Of a stretch of DNA of 64,000 nt, positions 54,526-64,000 are shown piece after piece; position 1 is the first letter of the stretch, and each line of letters begins with the position of its first letter. The notes under the pieces are model-generated. The model made no database searches and was not told the DNA's origin. It was given only the letters and a program-made list of their open reading frames with translations. A program made the translations under genes and the position numbers. Source of the stretch: Deinandra increscens subsp. villosa (Eukaryota > Streptophyta > Magnoliopsida > Asterales > Asteraceae); assembly GCA_039602395.1 (NCBI GenBank), contig JBCNJP010000023.1:24602963-24666962 (forward strand), written 5' to 3'.

Positions 54526-57518
54526 TGTGACAACCGGCAATTTCCCAGGTTAATCCCGTTAACAACTTGTGTTATGTTTCAATAACGTCCGTTACCTTGG
54601 TTAACTAGAATAGTTACACAGGCATTGCACATGAGTCTAGACGTCGGTTGACCAACTTGAATGTATATAATTTATAATTTTATATAAATTATATTTTATG
54701 ATCTCACGAAAACGTTTTGTCATTTTATGTGGCAATTATATTTATTATTTTTATGTGGTGTATATATATATATATACGCATGTTATTTTATGATTTTATG
54801 TGACGATGTGTCACGTAAACGTACGAAACGTTTCTATAATTTAATAGAAATTTAAAACTTATAGTTATGGGTTGTAACTATGATTTTATGCTAGATATAT
54901 ATAGGTTTATTTTTTATAAAATTGTTCGATAAATATGTTGTGACGTACACTCGAGTATTCACTGTCAAGTTATCTTCGTTAGCTTATAAACCAATTCTAA
55001 ACTTAGAGGATTAACCTTGCCATTCCCAAACTATTTTAATTAAATAGAACCTTGAGGGACTAATATTGTCATTTGACAATAGTTGATTCTAAAAAAAAAA
55101 TCATAACTGTCGAAGGCATTCAAGTCCCATAACGCGACATTTATTTCGATCAATCGACATCCGCCGGTAACGACCACCGATCGACTTGCCAATGATCCAG
55201 TGATTCGTTTTTATTTTCCTCTTTCACTCATTCAATCATTAGCACGTAGCCTCTCCCTCGTTTCCACTCTAAACGACTCTAAGAAATCACTCCACCAGAG
55301 CCAAGTTTTCCGGTCGTTCACGACCACCACACCACCAACCGAGCACCCGTTAGTCACCAGGAGACACTGTTTGAAGCAACTAAGGGTTCCAGGCCGTTGG
55401 CGGGTTCTGGGATCGAAGTCAGAGTCGTGTTCGAGTCCGGGTTCGGGTTTCGTTTCGGCTTCAAAAACTCGGTGTTTCACATCTTTGATTCGAGGTAACC
55501 ACTTTTCTAAGTTAGTCGCACCTTTCTCTTCATGTTGTTCTAGTTTCGCGATTTTCCGGTGACCGGAATAGAAACTCCGGCCACCGGAGTTATGATGAAG
55601 AAGATGATGACAGGTTGGTTCTTGATAAGAGAATTGAGAACGAATTGAAAACCAAACTCGTGTACTGGCCCAGTGGCTAGGCGTGCGACCCGCGATCCGC
55701 GAGGTCGCCAGTTCGATCCCCATCCAGCGCAATTGTTTTTTTATTGTTTTTCTAAACCCGATTTCTTGTAACTGTTAGTATTTAAAATGATTCTGGCCGA
55801 GATCTAAATCAAAATTGGTCGCTGGCATGGTGGTTAAGGTGCTTGCTTATGAAGTAGAGGTCACGGGTTCAAACCCAGTGACCTCCATATATTTTTTTTA
55901 TATACTCTGCTTTTATTTTTCCTTAGTTATTTTGAAAAATTATACCGTCTAGAACTTGTACCAAAATGGTTTTAGTCGTATTTTGAACCCGTGAAACCCT
56001 CGTAGGAATTGTTATTTTGCACGTTACCTCGTTACTTATATAACACAAGTTTTATAGACAAAAACATATGTATATTGATTGGAGAATTCAAAATGGATTA
56101 CGGATACATAAATAGTTACAAACATACAAGTACGTTTTGAGTAATCGTTATTAACATAAATGTTAATTTGGTGATCATGGGAGTATATATATTTTGAGGA
56201 ATATAGTTATACGTTTATAAATATATATTTTGAATGGTGAACAATTTGAGTTTTAAAACTCTCGAACTTTTGGCACGAAAAATTATATATGTAAGACATA
56301 TATATCGTTATGGATTTGTTATGACGTTTTCACACACTTGGCTATACACCTATATTTATATATATGAACATATGCGTTTTACCTGATCTTCTAAACATAT
56401 ATTATTGGTAATAATATACTCGCACTGACTTTTGTAAATCTTTGTGTCCTTGATTAAATGTCATTCTTGACTGCTTTCGAACAAATGATTTTCGCTACGA
56501 ATTGAAATTGTCACCTACGTCATATTTGGAATTACTTGTTATAGTACCGTCGTCTAGGCTATGTGACTCATGTGCGGACACACACTTACGTATGTAAATT
56601 CAATAGGTGCTTGGTAGTTACGCAAGACTCGGAGTCTTACTAAATTGTAGCAGCGCACCCTAAGGTGAGTTACACAACCTTTACGTTACGTCCGGTTTTG
56701 GATGATAACACACGCAAACACGTTACACCCGGGTTAGGGTGATAACACAACAACTACCATGTATGATTAAAGTAGAAATCCGGTATATATCACATGTTCA
56801 CGTAAAATGCTTTATCTTTGAAAGTCCTTACTTATCGAACCGTTAATAGCAAATAGCGAGGGGATATTGGGTAGTACTACTGGGGTCTGACAAACCCCAC
56901 TCAGCGGGCACGAGATGCACCACCCGACTGGCGGTCGGACTGAGGACAATGTCAGCCTAACTTACCGTGATCGAGAAGACACGGGGAAGGCAAACCACGT
57001 AAGGATTATTCCTACAACTAATTGGTCAGCTTCGGTTGCGAACGTTTTAGTGACATGAACTTAGGCTCGCTACCTACGATATGGATTGTACTGTTAATAT
57101 ACATGTTTACATACGAATAAAAACTGTTGTATTCGTACTGCATAATTATACTAGTTATACTTATGTGCTTATGTGAACTCACCAACATTAGTTGACACTT
57201 GCTCTTATGCATGCTTTACAGGACGCTAGGAGAATCTGATTTTTGGGCACGTACGTTGGCTAAAACCTTTATTTTGGGAATTCGTTTTCAAATCTTTTCA
57301 ACTTGAACTGGTATTTACTTATTGAGCGCTTGTTTTGCGCAACATGACTTTTATGTGCTTCCACTAAACTTTAAACTCTGGTTTTGATATTTCCCGTTTG
57401 GAAATATATTTACATTTTGAACCCTTAACTTATGTTTAATGTAACTAATGACTCGGGTCCTGGTCTGGTTCACACCCCACACGGTAAAACTCCGTTAGTT
57501 GAAATTGGGGGTGTGACA
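54526..57518 (+). mobile_element. 3' LTR of gypsy copy 2
   Basis: 2,993 bp from TGTGACAACCGGCAATTTCC to GGGGGTGTGACA, followed by the 5 bp ACGTC (57519-57523). Few scattered differences from 45660-48652, so insertion or LTR exchange is recent. Confidence 0.93.
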
Positions 57519-57523
57519 ACGTC
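57519..57523 (+). repeat. Right target-site duplication ACGTC
   Basis: ACGTC directly after the 3' LTR equals the 5 bp directly before the LTR starts at 38537 and 40145. A 5 bp duplication is the usual size for gypsy elements. Confidence 0.8.
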
Positions 57524-60048
57524 GTTAGTTAATCAAATGTCGGTTAATAAATTGAAAAATTTCGAAAGTCAAGGGGGTTTGGTTGAAAATATGGAGTTGT
57601 GGGTGAAAATATAAAGAGACCAATAATTAGAGGGGTTGGGGTGTAAATTAGGGCTTCAAACAAGTCTGGGGAAAAAACCCTAGACCAGTTCACAATCGGG
57701 CCAAAGGGGAGAGGGGAGAAAAGCTTTGATCTCATCTTGGTTTAAGCAACTGAAGCAATTGGAAGGGGAATTAAGGTGGAGGGGGCCAAAAGTCTGGAAC
57801 CTAGGGGTTTCTAGTTCACTAAACTCTCCTTAGTTCATTGATTCTTTTCAAGTAAGTCTCCCCCCCCCCCCCCCTAAGTTGCTTAAATGTTGAGGTGTTG
57901 TCATAATATGAAATTTGTGTGAATTAGTTGTTATATATGTTGTAAATACCTCCATAGAATATGAATTCCAGGTTGCATGGTAGTAAAATGTGAATGTTGG
58001 AGAGATTGAGGTGGGGGTGTTGTACCCAACCCTAAAATCGTAGGTGAGAGGATGGTGATGGGTTTGGTTAATAAGTTTAGTAATTGGAAACTGTTGTTGG
58101 GTGTTAAACTGTGTTATGGATGCTTGGTTATTGTTGAAATGTAATTATATGGTGTAGGAAGTCCGTAATAAGATGATTCATGGGTAGAATGAAAGTGGAA
58201 TCAATTAATGTGTATAATGCACGCCAGGTGTTCGCTAAAATTCCAAGTAGAAATAAATTATAAAGTGGTAGATGACTGTGTGGCTAAATGTTAAGTGTTG
58301 TAGTGAATGTGTGAGATTGTAACTTAATTGATATGTGATGCTAAAGTTGTCCTCAACCTATAGGTGAGGAAGGTGAAGGCTCGAACCAAGCAAACAAAGG
58401 GAAGGTTAAAGCTTAGCAAGGTAACACACCGTTAAACTCCAATTACGGTAATGCTTGACTTCAATTCGTAAGTTGTTAGAACAAATCTAAATGTAATAGA
58501 ATACAATCAAGTATTAGAAGAAAAGATCAGAAACATTCTCAAAAGAGAAAAGACAACAGAATCTGTACGATATAAAGATTTTGGAGTTTTACAGATATAC
58601 TTCGGAAATTTCAAAGTAGATCTGTAAAACTCAACTTTTACAGAAATCCTCATTTCTGTAAAAGGATTATAATGGGAAGCATTCATCGTTTTCAAAGAAG
58701 AGTCCTGAAGGATTTCAAGACTACCAGAAGATAAAGATCACGAGAAGTATAAAATGCTAAGTGTGAAGCACAAGTAAAGAAGAATATCAACTTTATATTA
58801 AATGAAAAGGTAGTTAAAGAGGGTTTAAAAGAGAATAATTTGAATACCTTCAATTTATCTCTATATACTCTGACACACTCTAAATTCAATCGCCCCAACA
58901 TAATATTCCTTTACAACTTGCTATAAATAGCAGGTTCACTTCACCAACAAAGGCAAGACATTCACTCACAATTCACAAGCTTCTCAAAAACAATTAGAAC
59001 TTACTCTTGTAGAAAAGTTCCTTCTGTTGATACACTTCTATACTATAAATTCGTGTAAACCATATTTACATTTGAGATATACATAAACACCTCTTTATGA
59101 ATTGTCGTCTTTCAGTTTGATTACTGCGAAAATTCATGTAATTCAGTACAAACACGAACGCGAACAATTGTTTTTATCAAACGTACATGCATTCATACAT
59201 CTAATAGGTTTGTTAATTAGATGTGTCATCGAGTCCACAAACATTCACGTACGAGTCGATTCGGTCCTGAACGTTGGGTGACTAATTAACGAAACACTAA
59301 AACGGACAAATAAAAACTTGTGCAATTTATGTTCCGCAATCACATATGATCTTGCATGTAAATTAGGCTACGTGAGCATAATGTTGTAATTGTTTCTAGA
59401 TGTTATTGAAAATGTATGGATTATAAACGTTGCTAAGGGGTTTTGCCGAAACGCACACAGTGCATGAGAATCACTAACACCCGACCATCACGTGAACTTT
59501 GCTCACTAACTCTAGTCGCGTAACACACCAAAAATTCGAACCTTGAGGGCCCTCTCATGACTTGATTGAACTTACTAGGGCTTACATGTTATTTTTCCTT
59601 TTGGTGGTTAGATAAATGTGGAGAAGAGGCCATAACTGCCATCCATGATCTTTGGCTAAACAAATCTCAAAACCTAATTTGTTCCTTCCCTCTCACCCCA
59701 TTGTTTATGGCAGAAAACTATTCACCTATTTTTCCTCTTGATTTCGACTCTCTCAGTAGGTTTGTGGTAAGTTGCTCACCCTCTTCTCCTTAATCCTCTA
59801 ATACCCATAGCCCTCATTCCCTCACTCTCATTCACAAACCTGGTCATGAACCGATCACCTGTTTTGCGCTACCGTAGCTTGAAGACTAGGAGGCTGCTTC
59901 ACAGCCATGTCATAGTAACCGATCTCGAGGAGTGCGGAAACCCACCACAACTGTAGGTGAACCCTCTCGGCTTCTAGTTTCTTTCTTTCTTCCCTCTCAG
60001 AAATCATAGATGGTTTGAATCCTTGGTTCACATGCTCTTTATATATAA
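57524..60048. other. Decayed repeat flank, no intact gene
   Basis: 57524-58470 looks like the continuation of an older LTR (see 38436): long G/A-rich stretches, a C-run at 57861, no ORF. From about 58473 (TGTTAGAAC...) to about 59160 is a promoter-like block with TATA box CTATAAATAGC at 58921 and a CA-rich leader, possibly another LTR. 59340-60000 has a pyrimidine-rich leader and a short frame from 59708 starting MAENYSPIFPLDFDSL that reaches a GTAAGT, not recognised. Nothing here is firm. Confidence 0.4.
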
Positions 60049-60078
60049 CTAGGATAGAACCCGTATGTTATACGGGTT
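60049..60078 (-). mobile_element. Helitron-type 3' terminus
   Basis: On the minus strand: hairpin AACCCGTAT-AAC-ATACGGGTT (9 bp stem), five bases, then CTAG followed by T. A GC-rich hairpin just upstream of CTAG at an A/T insertion point is the Helitron 3' signature. The element body would extend to the right (minus-strand 5' direction), over AT-rich non-coding DNA; the TC 5' end was not located. Confidence 0.55.
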
Positions 60079-60210
60079 GAATCATTAAAAATATATATAT
60101 AATTGATAATTAATGCATACTCTTCTTATTATCGGAATAATGTATTACATTACATTAAATAAAAACCTAAAGTTATAAGTCATAATATAGTATTGGTGAC
60201 TTTACGTTCT

Positions 60211-60246
<36 letters not shown>

Positions 60247-60702
60247 TTATGTCTCTAATTGCATATTTGGAAAACGCAAGATAAACGTGATCATGTTTAA
60301 AAGACAATCAAACTCTGAATAGCGACTAACATGAATTATGAATTGACAAACTTGAGACTTTATGTCTGTATAGAAAAGTTAGATGAGTATAAAGTTTTAT
60401 CAAAAGTTAGATGAACACATTCTAATTGTTATTATCAATAAAAAAATGTTATGTTGATACATTAGAAGACTTACAATTGTATTAGTCGCGATGTTTAAAA
60501 TTTTCAAATTGGATGAACATGACTCATTTGATATGGTAGGAAAAACTATTTAATATTGAATATTATGAACATGATTTTTATCGTTTGTTAATTTCTCTAT
60601 AAATGGTATCACTCATAACGCAACGCTGATTGAATTTGTAAAATCCTATTAGGTATTCATTAATTAAAATATTAAATATGACTTGCTTAATTATATTTGA
60701 AA

Positions 60703-61178
60703 ACACACTAAATAGGTGTTTATTGGTATTATATAAGTTTCTAAATATGTTTTAAAATGAAAATAATAATAGTTTAAAAATTATTTTTAAATAAAAATAA
60801 GATGAAAATTAATATATGATTGTCATAATTCCATAAATATAGATAGATTAAAGTATATCATTATTATAAAATAGGATATAATTTCTAATAAAAAAGAATT
60901 TATTAGGGAGTAAATTTGGGAGGGAAAAGCTTTTGTGAGAACACACTAAATAGGTGTTTATTGGTATTATATAAGTTTCTAAATATGTTTTAAAATGAAA
61001 ATAATAATAGTTCAAAAATTATTTTTAAATAAAAATAAGATGAAAATTAATATATGATTGTCATAATTCCATAAATATAAATAGATTAAAATATATCATT
61101 ATTATAAAATAGGATATAATTTCTAACAAAAAAGAAGTTATTAGGGAGTAAATTTGGGAGGGAAAAGCTTTTGTGAGA
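60703..61178 (+). repeat. 238 bp direct repeat, two tandem copies
   Basis: 60703-60940 and 60941-61178, both starting ACACACTAAATAGGTGTTTA and ending GGGAAAAGCTTTTGTGAGA, with only a few substitutions. AT-rich and non-coding, within the putative Helitron body. Confidence 0.9.
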
Positions 61179-62039
61179 ATGAATCTAGTGTTGACATGTG
61201 TCAACAATTGTAATTGTTTATTAGAGTAGGAAGATATGTATGCCATGAAATTTCTTTTGTATGTTATATATTTTGGACTCACAAAATCATCGATGGAAAA
61301 AACTAAAAGTTGAGGATACTACATGTGCTTACCTGTTACATTCGATTATATTCCATGACCCTCGAATTTGTATACAAATCTTTAAATTCGATCACAACCT
61401 ACCAACATAGTTACGTTAATGGTGTTTGATAGTCTAGAGTTTAGTATGGGGCAGATGGCATCATAACGTGAGCTGTTAAATAATTTGTGAATTGAGTAAA
61501 GACCACATCGAGCTGGTAGTCCAGCTGGTATAGAAACTAAATCCAAACTAGAAGGTCGCGGATTCAAACCCAGCGACCATCATTGTTCTTTTTGTTTTTA
61601 TTTTATTTCAATTTGGTCTTCTCTCACACCTATTATAAATGATCTAGTATGTGTGCTATGAGGTGTTTAGTGGTGGCTGGCTTTGTGTTCCATGAAAGTG
61701 TCACACTTGATGCAAAAACGACACACGCATTATATAAATAAACTTTTTAAAATTTGTACTTGCGTATATATATATTTTCTTTTTGAATGGCCAAGAACTT
61801 TTTATTATTTGGGCTAGTAAGAGGCTAATCCCCCCCCCCCCCCCCCACCAGTCCAGAAAATACAACATCAAGAAACTACAAAGCAACATACAGACCAAAT
61901 CCTCAAAAATACAAACACTTCAACCTACATAAAAAACATCCCATTGTGGCGATTATCTTGGCTTGCATGTTAATTAAGGCCAAAATTGAAATGTGCTAGA
62001 TGCGTTACGTTTGATATGATCTTGCATTGTGATATTTCT
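61179..62039. other. AT-rich non-coding stretch with one SINE-like unit
   Basis: No gene. At 61516-61590 a plus-strand tRNA-like unit has A-box-like TAGTCCAGCTGGTATAG and B-box-like GCGGATTCAAACCC flanked by GGTCGC/GCGACC. A C-run lies at about 61830-61846. Confidence 0.5.
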
Positions 62040-62354
62040 CGCAAAGTAAAAAATAGAGTCTGATTCTGTATTGCATTTTATTTTTTCATTTTAGAAAAAT
62101 CAAAAAGATTTTTTGGTATGTTTTAGCATAAACTTTATAAAAGTCAAAAAGATTTTATTTCTTGCTTGTTTTCGATTGATCAACACAAGATACAAAAAGA
62201 AAAATAAATTTTCAAAACATACATCTTGGTTCTCCAAAGGAGATTTTTGCCCAAGATTAGCTTATGTTGGCTTGAAAATGGAAAACCGCTTTTCTGTCTT
62301 CTAAAATTGCAGGTTACAAGATTGATTCACAAGCATGGTGAAAGGGGGAGCTAT
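62040..62354 (+). mobile_element. 3' internal end and PPT of a copia-like element
   Basis: Non-coding A-rich sequence ending GGTGAAAGGGGGAGCTAT, a strong polypurine tract directly before the LTR start at 62355. PPTs belong upstream of a 3' LTR, yet a PBS follows the same LTR downstream, so internal sequence lies on both sides of one LTR. Confidence 0.6.
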
Positions 62355-63157
62355 TGAAATATATTTCACAAGTGGTTCAGTTGACACAGTCTTGTTCCTG
62401 TCATGCCTACCCTACATCAACTTACAACAGATTTAAAGAGTTTAAAGATCTGATACAACACACGTCAAGGGGGAGTTTGTTACTGCAAAACGGTGTGACG
62501 TGTGATGTGTTAGTAACATTGTTAGTTGATTTAGTCATAATAGTTAAATCATGTCCTAGGGTAGATTGTGTAACTCATGGATTGCATGAGGGACTTATAT
62601 GTGAGATAATATATCTCACACTTAAGTCATATATTCCAAAGAAAGTGAAGCAGGCTTCAAACGAAGTGGTCCCGAACTGGACTTCCATATATATATATTG
62701 TGTTTTGAGTTCGGGTAAAGTAGACTTAAAGAAACCGTTTTCTCAGATTCTAATTTGTATAGGGAGGAGTTTTTCATCTTGAATCTTTGAGAGAACTGAG
62801 TTTAGATTGTTAGAGCATTATTTTGGTTGTCATGTGAAGTATCAAGAACAAGACAAAGCTACAAAAGAGGCTGTGTCCGAAGTGACCCGAAATGCCAGTT
62901 CGGGTGCACACAAACTGACCCGAAGTGGCAGTTCGGGTGATGTCGTGTTCGGCCAGTTATGTACAACTATAAATAGCTTCATCTTGTATAGTTTAAGAAC
63001 TTCTGGTCAGATCTTCTGTGTGTAATTTCTGTGTGTACTCTCTGATTGTTAAGCAATACAATTCCACATTTTATTTACTCTTTTGTGTTGATTTCCTAAC
63101 TCGAATTACGTTGATTATCATTGATCGAATAGACGATCCATAGCTCATGAACATTCA
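62355..63157 (+). mobile_element. Copia-like LTR, 803 bp
   Basis: Begins TGAAATATATTTCA and ends GAACATTCA (TGAA/TTCA inverted ends), preceded by a PPT and followed by a PBS. TATA box TATAAATAG at 62968-62976. Just upstream (62870-62960) are alternating GACCCGAA and CAGTTCGGGT words that form hairpins. A 142-codon plus frame across the LTR has no protein signature. Confidence 0.75.
62968..62976 (+). promoter_or_regulatory. TATA box of the copia LTR
   Basis: TATAAATAG about 190 bp before the LTR end, a typical position for the U3/R boundary. Confidence 0.6.
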
Positions 63158-63159
63158 AG

Positions 63160-63171
63160 TGGTATCAGAGC
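63160..63171 (+). other. Primer binding site of the right-hand copia element
   Basis: TGGTATCAGAGC two bases after the LTR end, the tRNA-iMet type. Confidence 0.85.
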
Positions 63172-63733
63172 TTTCGGTTCAATCTACTGATCAAATTTCA
63201 ACTATTTTTCAAGTTTTTAGTTCAAAAAGTGGGAGTTTTTAAAGTATTAGTGCGTTTTTGCTTCTATTTGATCATCTCTGCTGTGTTTTTAGTGAAAAAT
63301 TCAATCCTAAATCATTTCTCTCAAGTATATCTGATTTACTGTTGAAAATCTCGTTCTGAAACACTCAAATTCATGAAAATTGATTCGAAAATGGTCCAGT
63401 TCGTTTGAGTTCGGGTGAAGAACAGCCTGTCTAAAAAATAACTGCTCCGAAGTGTGAGTTCGTTCGGATTACGCGAAGTGAGAGTCCGGGTGAGTTCAGT
63501 TAAGCGGTGTTCCAGTTCAGATAACAATTCGGATTCAGTTTGGTTGATCTCAGTTTGGTTTCCAGTTAGTGTACCCGAAGTCACAGTTCGGACGAGTTCA
63601 GTTCATTTGTGTCAGTTCTGAACTAGTTCGGATCACCTCAGATCATCTCAGTTCGGATTCGGTTCGGATTAGTTCGGGTCATCAATTTTCAGTTCGTTTC
63701 AGTTCGGGTAAACAATAATCAAAATTATTCAAG
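63172..63733 (+). repeat. Copia leader with CAGTTCGG repeats
   Basis: Untranslated leader. From 63380 to 63720 it is an irregular series of AGTTCGG(G/A)T words, often CAGTTCGGAT or GAGTTCGGGT, about 20 copies or variants. They are the same word as in the LTR hairpins. No coding frame. Confidence 0.7.
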
Positions 63734-64000
63734 ATGTCAGATTTCCAAGCATTCGCCGCAATGCAAAGGTCAATACAAACCACAATGCAAAGTATGCTGA
63801 ATTATGATAATGAAATATGAACAAATCAGAAAGCTCCCAAATTACTTAGATTGGAAGATTATCTTAGTTGAGTTAAATGATTCGAGGCATATATCAGAAC
63901 AAATGATGTGGATATTTGGTTATGTATACGAATCAATATGTGTATCCAATAAATGGAAATGGAAGACCGATTTTACAGAAAAGTTTAACTTCTGAACAAA
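63734..64000 (+). pseudogene. Copia gag N-terminus, broken, running off the window
   Basis: ATG at 63734 opens MSDFQAFAAMQRSIQTTMQS and stops at TGA after about 28 codons. A shifted frame then shows APKLLRLEDYLS, a TGA, VK, a TGA, then FEAYIRTNDVDIW, which is the typical start of copia gag (K-A-P-x-L-x-x-x-D-Y...W...F..Y....D..LW). Two TGA stops and at least one frameshift make it a pseudogene. Confidence 0.7.

Larger units (their letters stand above)
45660..57518 (+). mobile_element. Full-length Ty3/gypsy chromovirus-like retrotransposon (copy 2), 11,859 bp
   Basis: Two 2,993 bp LTRs (45660-48652, 54526-57518) of equal length and near identity by eye, a 5,873 bp internal region with PBS, gag, protease-RT-RNase H-integrase order (Ty3/gypsy) and a PPT. 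The integrase tail followed by IPIVKVRWQSKRGLEFTWER resembles the C-terminal chromo-type region of Tekay/Del chromoviruses, and the long LTR fits that clade. The clade is inferred. ACGTC follows the right LTR (57519-57523); on the left the element abuts copy 1, not host DNA. It has several stops and frameshifts and is not autonomous. Confidence 0.9.

Noticed and set aside
58473..59330. Endogenous pararetrovirus leader, from the TATA box and CA-rich leader
   Set aside because: No viral coding motif, no tRNA-primer site and no supporting ORF nearby; it could equally be an LTR.

Overview
The window is nuclear DNA of a flowering plant. It is AT-rich and dominated by LTR retrotransposons, MITEs and TA microsatellites, and its one clear host gene has GT-AG introns. 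The character of the retroelement and Harbinger proteins looks like Asteraceae (daisy family); that is recall-based inference, not proof. A run of exactly 500 Ns (17437-17936) marks an assembly gap.

Layout. 1-3003: 5' part of a minus-strand Ty1/copia-like element (gag relic, repeat-rich leader, PBS, LTR) that runs off the left edge. 3004-6040: a TA-bounded MITE, a short dispersed repeat, a reverse-transcriptase-associated gene fragment, a PIF/Harbinger ORF1 remnant and a protein-disulfide-isomerase-like pseudogene fragment. About 6120-8596: probable minus-strand LTR. 7766-17436 and 24835-36345: two copies of a ~9.67 kb segment, each holding an intact four-coding-exon ABC1/UbiB-type kinase gene (589 aa, minus strand), an array of tRNA-like/SINE heads and a decayed Harbinger ORF1. 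Copy 2 also carries a 1,846 bp Harbinger insertion with a clean TTA target duplication that is absent from copy 1. Between the copies (17937-24834) lie two minisatellites, a Transposase_24-like gene broken by TA repeats, three more TA-bounded MITEs and a 1.2 kb foldback element.

36258-36830 holds an unidentified ORF relic, an rrn18 fragment and a degenerate trnQ of plant-mitochondrial type (a NUMT). 37219-41483 is a 1.6 kb unit repeated 2.65 times. Two of its junctions carry the first ~290 bp of the Ty3/gypsy LTR found downstream. 41484-57518 is an LTR-internal-LTR-internal-LTR complex of a chromovirus-like gypsy element: a heavily deleted internal copy (41484-45659) sharing its 3' LTR with a full-length copy (45660-57518). 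The 5 bp sequence ACGTC lies just left of the LTR start in the tandem units and just right of the final LTR, so one original insertion was later amplified and rearranged. 57524-62354 is decayed repeat DNA with a Helitron-type 3' end, a 238 bp direct repeat and a SINE-like unit. 62355-64000 is a plus-strand copia LTR, PBS, repeat-rich leader and broken gag.

Functionally, only the ABC1K gene pair looks like working host coding sequence. The rest is a record of transposon insertion, tandem amplification and microhomology-mediated deletion. The two ABC1K copies may be a recent duplication or two haplotypes assembled in series; the gap at the end of copy 1 leaves this open.
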